64,000 nucleotides of DNA from contig JADLDI010000032.1 of assembly GCA_020846745.1 (NCBI GenBank), forward strand, positions 1 to 64,000, read 5' to 3'. Shown in pieces: positions 8,341 to 16,200 of this stretch (position 1 is its first letter; the number at the start of each line of letters is the position of its first letter). The notes under the pieces are model-generated. The model saw only the letters and a list, made by a program, of their open reading frames with translations. It made no database searches and was not told the DNA's origin. The position numbers and the translations under genes are program-made. Source of the stretch: Bryobacterales bacterium. Lineage in GTDB: Bacteria > Acidobacteriota > Terriglobia > Bryobacterales > Bryobacteraceae.

Positions 8341-9810
8341 CTAACGTAATTCCCCGCTGCACCGGAACCCAACGTAGAAGTCCCGGTCCGTAGGCTCGCC
8401 CCTGCCACGGTTCGATGCCCGGGTGTACCCCGGAGGGGCGTACCAGGACCCGCCCCGCAGAGTTCGGTACTTTCCCGTTCGTGGACCGGGCGGATCGGCG
8501 GAAGGACTCCCTTTATAGTACCCTTCGTCATACCAGTCCTGCACCCATTCCCAGGCGTTTCCGAGCATGTCGTACAGGCCCCACCGATTCGGTCTCTTGC
8601 CGGCCACCGGATGGAGTTTGTCGCGACTATTGCCTTCATGCCAAGCCACTGAGTCTACGACGCCGTACCGGGCATCAGTCGTCCCGGCCCGAGCGGCGTA
8701 CTCCCATTCCGCCTCGGTCGGAAATCGCAATCCAGCCCATTCGCAATAGGCCTTCGCCTCATTCCAGTTAACGTTCACCTTAGGCATTTGCTCGCTGCCC
8801 CCGGACTTGCTCAGCGAGCGGTTATACGCCGCTTCAGTCACTTCCGTCCTCCCCATCCAGAACCCTCGCGTGATCGTCACCGGGTGAGCAGGCGTTTCGC
8901 CATAGCATTCGTTGTCGCCCGGCGAGCACCCCATCTGGAACTGGCCCGGCGGAATCCACACGTATTCAAGTCCGTCTTTGGGGTTGAGCTTTGTGCGTAC
9001 TTCTGACGGTGCTGGTGGCAGCGTCTGCCCGTCGGCCGCTTCTCTCTTCTTCGGCTCGGATTTCGTCTCTGCCACGGTTTGTGAGCCCTTCGGTTCACTG
9101 GTCGAAGCCTTATGCTTGTTCTCAACTGTCGGGACCGTTGGCGGGTTGCCTTTCTTCGAATCAATCTTATTCGTCGGCTGATCCGGACGAGGCTCCTCCC
9201 TTTTCGGCGCCGGTCCCGACCGCCACGGCTGCCATACGGCCAGTCCCGCAACAAACAGTAACCCCACCGCCGCAAATGTCATCGTCCGACCGTGCCCGGT
9301 CCAAGGTCGGGCGACCTTCTTCTCACGGATCTTCGGTGCCGCAGGTGGAGTCTCCATAACCGGCATTGGGACCGGATTCACTGGTGGTCCTGGCGCCGGT
9401 TCCGCCGCAGCCTGCACCCGGCGCGGAACCAGTGATTCCACCTCCCGCAGCAGTTCGGCCAATTCCGCATGGTTCCGCTCCCCGCGCCAGTCCACCAGGC
9501 TCGCTGCCTGAATCATCCGAAACGCGAACGGTGGTTCTACGTTGTCGATTTTCGCCGGAATCAGGATGCCCCGCTGCTTCCCATCGTGAGCCTCCAGTCG
9601 GACCCATTCCGAGGCCACTGAAGCCTTGCTCCACAGCACCACCACACACCGCGCCTGCTGGATGGCGCTCTCAATTACTTGGTCCCACGTCTTGCCCGGT
9701 GGAATGGTCCGGTCCCACCAGACAGACCAACCCTCCCGCTGGAGCACTTCCACCAACGGCTTCACGCGCGCCCGGTCGGCGCTGGCGTAACTAATGAATA
9801 TGTCGCTCAA
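8341..9810 (-). CDS. TIR-transmembrane-FGE fusion, copy 1 (putative DGR target)
   Basis: 489 residues. A TIR domain spans ~1-130 (DIFISYASADRARVKPLVEV; probable NADase glutamate E73 in SEWVRLE). A proline-rich linker, basic residues and one membrane span at ~176-194 follow, then a charged linker and an FGE-sulfatase/C-type-lectin-fold domain at ~278-486 (WIPPGQFQMG, TEAEWEYAARAG, LGNAWEWVQDWYDEG, LRGGSW, GFRCSG). Basic residues before the span suggest TIR inside and FGE outside. Translation starts at TTG (LSDIF frame), as no ATG fits. Over the first ~165 residues it differs from copy 2 at only ten positions, but the last 24-codon block is hypervariable. Known roles of TIR domains suggest NAD-depleting defence or signalling; the FGE part probably binds ligand rather than acting as a sulfatase activator. 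Confidence 0.85.
   Translation of the reverse strand: MSDIFISYASADRARVKPLVEVLQREGWSVWWDRTIPPGKTWDQVIESAIQQARCVVVLWSKASVASEWVRLEAHDGKQRGILIPAKIDNVEPPFAFRMIQAASLVDWRGERNHAELAELLREVESLVPRRVQAAAEPAPGPPVNPVPMPVMETPPAAPKIREKKVARPWTGHGRTMTFAAVGLLFVAGLAVWQPWRSGPAPKREEPRPDQPTNKIDSKKGNPPTVPTVENKHKASTSEPKGSQTVAETKSEPKKREAADGQTLPPAPSEVRTKLNPKDGLEYVWIPPGQFQMGCSPGDNECYGETPAHPVTITRGFWMGRTEVTEAAYNRSLSKSGGSEQMPKVNVNWNEAKAYCEWAGLRFPTEAEWEYAARAGTTDARYGVVDSVAWHEGNSRDKLHPVAGKRPNRWGLYDMLGNAWEWVQDWYDEGYYKGSPSADPPGPRTGKYRTLRGGSWYAPPGYTRASNRGRGEPTDRDFYVGFRCSGELR
8371..8442 (-). other. Putative DGR variable region 1 (24 codons)
   Basis: Between the invariant LRGGSW and GFRCSG segments this block differs from copy 2 (14616-14687) in 14 of 24 residues and 28 of 72 bases. 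Of these, 22 fall in codon positions 1 or 2. The variable sites (W-xxx-P-xx, then scattered single positions to GFR) match where AAY codons are placed in templates of FGE-type DGR targets. The 3' flank is identical for 22 bases, as expected of an initiation-of-homing segment. Activity is unproven. Confidence 0.7.
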
Positions 9811-9871
9811 TAGCTTCTGTAAGTGACGAGAAACTCATGCTCTCACACGCTCCTACCGCCACGCAATCCGG

Positions 9872-9999
9872 CCTCTCCCTCACCGCCCAATCCACCAGAC
9901 GGCGCACCGCTGGTGGTGAGCAGGCCTTCTCATCACTCCCCGCTGAAGCTCATCAACGTTCGCACCTTGCAGAATGGTGTCCTTTATGCCGCCACGGCC
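9872..9999 (+). pseudogene. Degraded fragment of a PQQ-dependent dehydrogenase
   Basis: Translation in two frames gives LSLTAQSTRRRTAGGEQAFS, then, after a frameshift, HHSPLKLI and, after a deletion, NGVLYAATA. These match [28 protein letters not shown] and DGVLYATSP of the intact gene at 19542-21641. It lies upstream of TIR-FGE copy 1 just as the intact gene lies upstream of the copy 2 operon. The rest of the 365-base gap (to 10175) holds only the next gene's promoter. Confidence 0.7.
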
Positions 10000-10138
10000 T
10001 TACTAACACTCGGAGACCTAACTCCATACGCCAAGCACGATTGTGGCGATTTTGATCAACCTCTATCCACTCATTCGAGTTCCGACGCGCTGCAAACGGC
10101 AGCGTAAATGAATATCCGGAAATATACCGTAATCCCCG

Positions 10139-10167
10139 TTGATTACAGTGATCAGATAATGTAATCT
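10139..10167 (+). promoter_or_regulatory. Candidate promoter/operator of the second TonB receptor
   Basis: TTGATT and TAATCT are separated by 17 bases, close to the housekeeping promoter layout. An inverted repeat GATTAC...GTAATC overlaps both boxes (10141-10146 and 10161-10166) and could be a regulator site. The ATG follows after eight bases, so the mRNA would be almost leaderless. Confidence 0.35.
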
Positions 10168-10175
10168 AACCCGCA

Positions 10176-13100
10176 ATGAAACGTATCTTCGTTGCTGGTT
10201 TCATGTCGGCGCTCAGTTTATTCGCCCAGAACGCTCAACTCCGCGGCTTGGTCTCCGATCCGACCGGATCGGTTGTTCCCGGCGCCACCATTTCACTCAC
10301 CAACACGGCCACAGGTGTGGTCAGGGAGACCGTATCGAACGAACAAGGTATCTACCGCTTGCCGTTGCTACAGCCGGGGAAATACACGCTGCTCGCTAAC
10401 CGCGATGGCTTCAAGTCGGTGAAGCAAACGGATATCATTCTGCAGATCGACGATTTGGTAACTCTCGACATCAAGCTGGAAGTGGGCGTCCAAACACAGT
10501 CAGTTAGTGTAGTGGCGGAAATGCCTCTGTTGCGCAAAGATGATGCGCAAACAGGGCTTGTTATCGATAACCGGCGTATCCAGGAGTTGCCACAGTACAA
10601 CCGTAACGCGCTGGCCTTTGCGCAGCTTGCGCCAAACGTGAACGGCACGGCCGATCAGCAGGGTTACTCCACAGATTTCCGGATTAACGGAGGTCGAACT
10701 GCCAAGGCAGAATACATCATCGACGGCGTCGCCGTTACTACTGGGTACCGGCACGATGTGCCGCCTTCCGTACCCTCGATGGAAGCTGTCGGCGAGTTCA
10801 AAGTCATTACCAATGGGCTTTCGGCTGAGTACGGCCGGCTGTCCGGAGGTGCCGTCACTCTCGTTACCCGCAGTGGAACCAATGAGTATCACGGCTCGGT
10901 TTACGAGTTCTTTCGTAACGACAAATTGAACGCCAACGACTGGAATTCAAACAGGTTCGGGCGAGCCAAAGGCGTTTTCCACGACAACGTGTTTGGCGCG
11001 GCTTTCGGCGGACCGGTTTGGCTTCCCAAGGTCTACAAGGGCAAAGACCGGACCTTCTTCTTCCTCAACTACGAAGGGACACGCCGCCGCACAGGATCCA
11101 ATGCTCAATTGGCCGGAGTCCCTTCCGACCTCGAACGCGAAGGCGACTTCTCGCGATCGCTCATCGATACCGGCGTTCCTGTCCAGATTTCCGACCCGTT
11201 GACAGCGCGCGCCGAGGCAGGACGCGTCGTAAGGCAGCCTTTTGCCGGTAATCGGCTTCCCGCCTCGCGCATCGATCCGATTTCCAAGATCTACCTGGGT
11301 TTCTATCCTAAGGCGAATACGGCGCCGCGGCCGAACTCTTCGCACGATCAGAACTTCATCGGCTCCGCGACAACGCCGCTCGATAACGACCGTTGGACAG
11401 GCAGGCTTGACCAGAACTGGTCTGCAAAGAATAACAGTCACTTCACGATCACGCAGTTCTCCGAATTCAGCGCGGCCTTGCGCTGGTTGTCTCCGCTGCA
11501 ACCTGTCACCACCAACGACACCCGAGCCTTCACCATGGCATTCGATCACAACATTCTGCTTAGCCCAACCACCATCGTCAACTTCAAACTCGGCGCTGTG
11601 CGCTCGATTGGGTTTAGCGGCGCACAGGTCGACGCGGATTCCGCTGGGTGGAAGCTCGCCCCGGAAGTTATCGATCTGCTGGGAACAACCAAAAACCGGG
11701 TACCGAGCCTCGGCACGGCCGACACCATTACCGGTATTGGCGGCGGCAGCGTTACCGACAACCGCGACACCATCTATTCCGGGCAGTTCTCCGTGCAGAA
11801 ACTAACCGGCCGCCACACACTGAAGGCCGGCTACGAGCATCGCCGCTATTACTCGAATATCTATTCCGGCGGCTCGTTCTCCACAGCCAGTATCCGTAGC
11901 GCCACCAGCCAGTACTTCGACGCGCCGAACAACGGCCAGGGCTCGGGATTCGCGAGTTGGATGTTAGGCGTTGTCGCGGGCGGCAGCGGTACCCAGTTAG
12001 CAGGCCCGGCCTCGCTTCAGCCCTATCACGGTCTCTATATCCACGACGACTTCAAGGTCTCGAAGACGCTGACCGTTAACGCCGGTTTGCGCTGGGACTA
12101 TGAGCCGCCGCGGACCGAGCGGTACGACCGCCAAACCTTCTGGGATCGCAACTATAAATGGCCCGTCAATCCCGCCGCCGGTTGGAACTGGAACCAGGCG
12201 CTTGCCGAGGCCCAGGCCGTGGGGTCGAATGCGCTAACTCCCGATTGGACACAAAAGGGCATCTTCGGGCGCGTGGCGCTGATGAACACGAAAGAATACC
12301 CCATGCGCACCATGCAGGAAAAGCAATTCGACCATTTTGGACCGCGGTTCGGCGCCGCCTGGAGTGTCACGCCGAAGACCGTCATCCGCGGTGGCTACGG
12401 GCTTATCTGGATGACGCTTACCGGCAGCTTCCACCTGAATGGGTCGCCTTGGAATATCGGTTATGGTGACGCCGCCCGTCTCATCCAGGGCGGCACGCCC
12501 GATGGCGGTCTAACATTCCCACTGTCTTTTTCGAATCCCATGCCGGGCGGCGCCGGCCTGGTTCGCCTGACCCGAGACGTCGACGCGCTGAATAAGTCAG
12601 TCATGGGTAACTGGTTCGTCTCTTCCGCCACTAACATTAGCCCCGGTTACGAACATGTCTTTCACTTCGGCATTCAGCGCGAGGTAGGTTCCGGCTGGAA
12701 TTCCTGGCTGCTCGAAGCCAACTATACCGGCAACCTCGGCAGGACGCTTCCTTACTACTTAGGCACGGGCGAGCACATCCTGCAGAATGCCTACCACAAG
12801 ATCGGGCCCCTGGGCTTGAAACTCAACAACCAGGTATCCAACCCCTATGTCGGTTTCATTCCACAGTTCACTGGCATGGGCTCGGCCACAATCCCATTCG
12901 GCAGGCTCTTTCAGAACAATCCGCTCTGGACCGAAATCTGGACGCTCGGCGAACCTCTCGGCACGTCAAACTATCATGCCGCTTACGTTCAGGCCGAACA
13001 CCGTTTCTCCCGCGGCTATGGCTTCCTGATTAACTACACGTTCTCGAAGCTTCTGAACGACGTCGGTTCGTACGACGGCAGTTTCAGCATGCCCTACCCG

Positions 13101-13766
13101 CAAGCGGGCCTGCCCGTCTCGAACACCTACGGAATCGCCACCACCGACATTGCCCACAAACTGCTGTTCAATTACTCGGTCGACCTGCCGTTCGGGCCGG
13201 GACGGCGGTTCCTCAATACGCAGACTACTTTCGCCTCGCACCTGGTCAATCACGCTGTAGGCGGATGGACCTTGGCCGGCACTACCACCATTCGCGGCGG
13301 TGTTCCCGTAACCGTACGTACGCCTTCCAACACCGTGGGTGGGCTCGGCTCAAACTGGTACAACATCGGCCACGGCCGCGACTCACAGCCCGTCATGGTT
13401 CCCGGCGTGGCTTATAACAATAACGTCAGCGGCCAGATCGCCCTGGAAGGCGCCGCGGCATTTCGCCCGTACTTCAACCCGGATGCGTTCCGTGTCGTGC
13501 GCGATTTTGAGATCGGCGACGCTCCGTCCACCATGCCGAACTTCCGCGCGCCCGGCTTCTCGCAGTGGGACCTTTCCCTGCTAAAGACCTTCCGCATCTT
13601 CTCTGAAAAGCGTTCGTTGCAACTCCGAATGGAGGCGCAGAACCTCTTCAACAAGATGAACCCCGGCAGCCCTGGCAACGCAATCCTGTCCCGCACCTTT
13701 GGTGTCATCACAGGACAGCAGGGTACGCCTCGCCGCATCATGGTCGCCGCGAAGTTTTACTTCTAA
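10176..13766 (+). CDS. Oar-type TonB-dependent receptor with carboxypeptidase-regulatory-like domain
   Basis: 1196 residues. A signal peptide (MKRIFVAGFMSALSLFAQ) is followed by the carboxypeptidase-regulatory-like domain at ~20-105 (RGLVSDPTGSVVPGATISLT), a plug-like region with FRINGGRTAKAEYIIDGVAV and SGGAVTLVTRSGTNEYHGSV, and a long barrel ending in MVAAKFYF. It is a distant paralogue of the receptor at 2137. It lies between the two TIR-FGE loci but on the opposite strand, and is preceded and followed by fragments of other genes, so it may have entered or been kept as the surrounding duplication decayed. Substrate unknown. Confidence 0.88.
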   Translation: MKRIFVAGFMSALSLFAQNAQLRGLVSDPTGSVVPGATISLTNTATGVVRETVSNEQGIYRLPLLQPGKYTLLANRDGFKSVKQTDIILQIDDLVTLDIKLEVGVQTQSVSVVAEMPLLRKDDAQTGLVIDNRRIQELPQYNRNALAFAQLAPNVNGTADQQGYSTDFRINGGRTAKAEYIIDGVAVTTGYRHDVPPSVPSMEAVGEFKVITNGLSAEYGRLSGGAVTLVTRSGTNEYHGSVYEFFRNDKLNANDWNSNRFGRAKGVFHDNVFGAAFGGPVWLPKVYKGKDRTFFFLNYEGTRRRTGSNAQLAGVPSDLEREGDFSRSLIDTGVPVQISDPLTARAEAGRVVRQPFAGNRLPASRIDPISKIYLGFYPKANTAPRPNSSHDQNFIGSATTPLDNDRWTGRLDQNWSAKNNSHFTITQFSEFSAALRWLSPLQPVTTNDTRAFTMAFDHNILLSPTTIVNFKLGAVRSIGFSGAQVDADSAGWKLAPEVIDLLGTTKNRVPSLGTADTITGIGGGSVTDNRDTIYSGQFSVQKLTGRHTLKAGYEHRRYYSNIYSGGSFSTASIRSATSQYFDAPNNGQGSGFASWMLGVVAGGSGTQLAGPASLQPYHGLYIHDDFKVSKTLTVNAGLRWDYEPPRTERYDRQTFWDRNYKWPVNPAAGWNWNQALAEAQAVGSNALTPDWTQKGIFGRVALMNTKEYPMRTMQEKQFDHFGPRFGAAWSVTPKTVIRGGYGLIWMTLTGSFHLNGSPWNIGYGDAARLIQGGTPDGGLTFPLSFSNPMPGGAGLVRLTRDVDALNKSVMGNWFVSSATNISPGYEHVFHFGIQREVGSGWNSWLLEANYTGNLGRTLPYYLGTGEHILQNAYHKIGPLGLKLNNQVSNPYVGFIPQFTGMGSATIPFGRLFQNNPLWTEIWTLGEPLGTSNYHAAYVQAEHRFSRGYGFLINYTFSKLLNDVGSYDGSFSMPYPQAGLPVSNTYGIATTDIAHKLLFNYSVDLPFGPGRRFLNTQTTFASHLVNHAVGGWTLAGTTTIRGGVPVTVRTPSNTVGGLGSNWYNIGHGRDSQPVMVPGVAYNNNVSGQIALEGAAAFRPYFNPDAFRVVRDFEIGDAPSTMPNFRAPGFSQWDLSLLKTFRIFSEKRSLQLRMEAQNLFNKMNPGSPGNAILSRTFGVITGQQGTPRRIMVAAKFYF

Positions 13767-13820
13767 GCGGCGCTAACCATATCTAGGGTCGGCCGAAGTT
13801 GTGCCCTGTACCGGCAGCAA

Positions 13821-13867
13821 GCAGTGGCACACTATTACAGATGCGCCTCGCCGCCCTACTAGTCTAA
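13821..13867 (+). pseudogene. Scar of the PQQ-dehydrogenase 5' end
   Basis: Bases 13822-13848 are identical over 27 positions to 19523-19549, that is the leader, ATG and first codons (MRL) of the intact PQQ dehydrogenase. The copied frame stops after eight codons. The 396-base gap from 13767 to 14162 holds this scar and an antitoxin scar, and no intact gene. Confidence 0.6.
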
Positions 13868-14033
13868 TGCGATCCTGTCACCCGTGACAGGATCGCGTCC
13901 GCTCTCAATCGAACCGCGAACCGGCGATTTGGGCTCACGTTATGCAGACTCCTGAAGACGAATTGCCACCGCAGGCCGCCGCTTACCCGCTCTCCCTCCG
14001 ATTCAGGACAACGGTCTGGCGGCCCGGGTCTCT

Positions 14034-14105
14034 TCGGAGGAGGGCATCCTCCAAGGCTTCGAGGACGTCGAACGGGGCCGAGTCCGGCCAGCGATGAAAT
14101 TATTC
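14034..14105 (+). pseudogene. Fragment of a Phd-type antitoxin C-terminus
   Basis: The frame reads SEEGILQGFEDVERGRVRPA, matching SDEGIRQGLEDADRGQVRPA in the antitoxin at 7411-7701. The N-terminal DNA-binding part is absent. It indicates that the toxin-antitoxin segment beside TIR-FGE copy 1 was also once beside copy 2. Confidence 0.6.
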
Positions 14106-14162
14106 GCGCCGCCAGCAGGTTCGGCCAACTCACCAGCCCCGGCCACAGATTGCCCGCCCGCT

Positions 14163-14537
14163 TCATGCCTTCGGCCGCTGGCTTTTCCACCAGCCGCCTG
14201 TCATTCGCCCGATCTCATCCAATCCGTTCGCGGCGAATTCATACGCATCCAAACTGATCAGCCGAAGGTCTTTCGATAGTCGCACAAGAATTCGTGCCCG
14301 GTTCACATTCTGTACCGCCGACGCTAAAGCTGCATTATTCCGCGACTGATAAGTCGCATCCACCAGATTCATCAGCAGATCCATCGAAGTTGAAATTAGG
14401 TTCGCCCCCACTGAGAACCGGTACGACTTCGGAAACTTCTCTACTTTGGGAAGTATCCAGAGATTCCAGTCGTAAGCCTTTTGCACAACAACAGCTAGGT
14501 CAGTAATAAGGGATCCCCTAAAAAAATTTTTCCCCAA
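14163..14537 (-). CDS. Avd-like four-helix-bundle protein (DGR accessory)
   Basis: Up to 124 residues. The core (VVQKAYDWNLWILPKVEKFP, KSYRFSVGANLIS, ARILVRLSKDLRLISLDAYE, ANGLDEIGRMTGGWWKSQ) reads like the bAvd/four-helix-bundle family, which includes the accessory subunit that binds DGR reverse transcriptases and RNA. Its position directly after a TIR-FGE gene with a variable 3' end fits a DGR. The start is unclear: the open frame begins at TTG 14537 inside the hairpin, an internal GTG exists, and AGGGGA near 14516 could serve as ribosome-binding site, so the 5' end may be altered. Free-standing relatives also occur outside DGRs, notably 23S rRNA intervening-sequence proteins. Confidence 0.72.
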   Translation of the reverse strand: MGKNFFRGSLITDLAVVVQKAYDWNLWILPKVEKFPKSYRFSVGANLISTSMDLLMNLVDATYQSRNNAALASAVQNVNRARILVRLSKDLRLISLDAYEFAANGLDEIGRMTGGWWKSQRPKA

Positions 14538-14555
14538 GGGGGCCAGCCCCCTTGG
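14534..14555 (-). other. Perfect hairpin 3' of variable region 2
   Basis: CCAAGGGGG and CCCCCTTGG form a nine-base-pair stem with a four-base loop, 21 bases after the TIR-FGE stop. In the Bordetella phage DGR a hairpin of similar size just past the homing segment helps target recognition. On the minus strand the stem is followed after five bases by an A-run then a T-run, so a transcription terminator is the simpler alternative. In copy 1 the distal arm is lost. Confidence 0.55.
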
Positions 14556-14576
14556 ATCCCCCGTTAAACAGAAAAC

Positions 14577-16058
14577 TCAAAACCCCAAACGGAATTCCCC
14601 GCTGCACCGGAACCCGATACCGAGGTTCCGGTCGCCTGGAGCGAGCCTGTCACGGAGCGATGCCCGGGTGAGCCTAGGAAAGCTGAGCCAGGAACCGCCC
14701 CGCAGAGTTCGATACTTTCCCATTCGTGGGCCGGACGGATCGGCGGAAGGACTTCCCTTATAGTAGCCCTCGTCATACCAGTCCTGCACCCACTCCAAAG
14801 CGTTTCCGAGCATGTCATAAAGGCCCCACGGATTTGCTCGCTTGCCGGCCACGGGATGGAGCTTGCCGCCACTGTTACCGTCATACCAAGCGACGTCGCT
14901 CAACGCTCCGTAACGCGCCCCGGAACTGCCGGCGCGAGCGGCGTACTCCCATTCCGCTTCGGTCGGCAAGCGCAAGCCCGCCCATTCGCAGTAGGTCTTC
15001 GCCTCATCCCAGTTAACGTTCACCTTCGCCATTTGCTCACTGCCGCCGGGCTTGCCCACTGAGCGGTTGTACGCCGCTTCGGTCACTTCCGTCCTCCCCA
15101 TCCAGAACCCGCGCGTGATCGTCACCGGATGGGCAGGCTTTTCGTCGCTATCGCATTCGGTGTCCCCCGGCGAGCATCCCATCTGGAACTGTCCCGGCGG
15201 AATCCAGGCGTATTCGAGTCCGTCTTTGGGGTCAATCTTCGTACGCACGTCTGACGGTGCTGGCGGCAGCGCCTGCCTGACGACCGCTTCTGACTTCTTC
15301 GGCTCGGGTTTCGCCTCTACCGCCGGTTGTGAAGCCTTCGGATCGACGGTCGACGCCTTATCCTTTTCCTCAACTACTGCGACCGTTTGCGGGTTGCCTT
15401 TCTTCGAATCGACCTTATTCGATGGCTGATCCGGACGAGCTTCCTCCTTTTTCGGCGCCGGTCCCGACCGCCACGGCTGCCATACGGCCAGTCCCGCAAT
15501 AAACAGGACTCCCACTGCGGCAAATGTCATCGTGCGACCGTGCCCTGTCCAAGGTCGGGCGACCTTCTTCTCCCGGATCTTCGGTGCCGCAGGTGGAGTC
15601 TCCATTACCGGCATTGGGACCGGATTCACTGGTGATCCTGGCGCCGGTTCCGCCGCAGCCTGCACTCGGCGCGGAACCAGTGATTCCACCTCCCGCAGCA
15701 GTTCGATCAATTCCGCATGGTCCCGCTCCCCGCGCCAGTCCACCAGGCTCGCCGCCTGAATCATCTGGAACGCGAACGGCGGCTCCACACCGTCAATCTT
15801 GGCCGGAATCAAAATGCGCCGCTGTTTCCCATGGTGAGCCTCCAAGCGCACGCATTCCGAAGCCACCGAAGCCTTGCTCCACAGCACCACCACACACCGG
15901 GCCTGCCGGATGGCGCTCTCGATCACCTCATCCCACGTCTTGCCCGGCGGAATGGTCCGGTCCCACCAGACAGACCAACCTTCCCGCTGGAGCACCTCCA
16001 CCAACGGCTTCACGCGAGCCCGGTCGGCGCTGGCGTAACTGATGAATATGTCGCTCAC
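14577..16058 (-). CDS. TIR-transmembrane-FGE fusion, copy 2 (putative DGR target)
   Basis: 493 residues with the same architecture as copy 1: TIR ~1-130, membrane span ~176-194, FGE/C-type-lectin-fold domain to the end. It starts at GTG. Differences from copy 1 concentrate in the charged linker and above all in the last variable block. Tryptophan 69, five residues from the probable TIR catalytic glutamate (SEWV in copy 1), is cysteine here (SECV). The extra tail FRLGF arises because the stop of copy 1 reads TTG. It is the fourth gene of a same-strand run (HEPN-like, ParA-like, P-loop ATPase, TIR-FGE, Avd), which suggests a receptor-effector controlled by NTPases. Confidence 0.86.
   Translation of the reverse strand: MSDIFISYASADRARVKPLVEVLQREGWSVWWDRTIPPGKTWDEVIESAIRQARCVVVLWSKASVASECVRLEAHHGKQRRILIPAKIDGVEPPFAFQMIQAASLVDWRGERDHAELIELLREVESLVPRRVQAAAEPAPGSPVNPVPMPVMETPPAAPKIREKKVARPWTGHGRTMTFAAVGVLFIAGLAVWQPWRSGPAPKKEEARPDQPSNKVDSKKGNPQTVAVVEEKDKASTVDPKASQPAVEAKPEPKKSEAVVRQALPPAPSDVRTKIDPKDGLEYAWIPPGQFQMGCSPGDTECDSDEKPAHPVTITRGFWMGRTEVTEAAYNRSVGKPGGSEQMAKVNVNWDEAKTYCEWAGLRLPTEAEWEYAARAGSSGARYGALSDVAWYDGNSGGKLHPVAGKRANPWGLYDMLGNALEWVQDWYDEGYYKGSPSADPSGPRMGKYRTLRGGSWLSFPRLTRASLRDRLAPGDRNLGIGFRCSGEFRLGF
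14616..14687 (-). other. Putative DGR variable region 2 (24 codons)
   Basis: Counterpart of 8371-8442. Variable codons are mostly CTC, GGC/GAC, AGC and AAC, as produced when AAY template codons mutate at their adenines. Fixed residues (P, TRAS, R, DR, GFR) stay unchanged. It ends at the invariant GGGTTCCGGTGCAGC segment, 61 bases before the hairpin. No template repeat with matching flanks was seen elsewhere in the window. Confidence 0.7.
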
Positions 16059-16200
16059 TAACTTTTGTAAGTAACGAGAAACTCATGCTCTCACACGCTG
16101 TTACTCACGCGCAATCCTGCTGGATACGGCCTCGCAAATCCGTTGCCGCTCCACCTCGACTACATCGCGGCCTGCCAATATCTTCTGGCGATCCCTTCGC

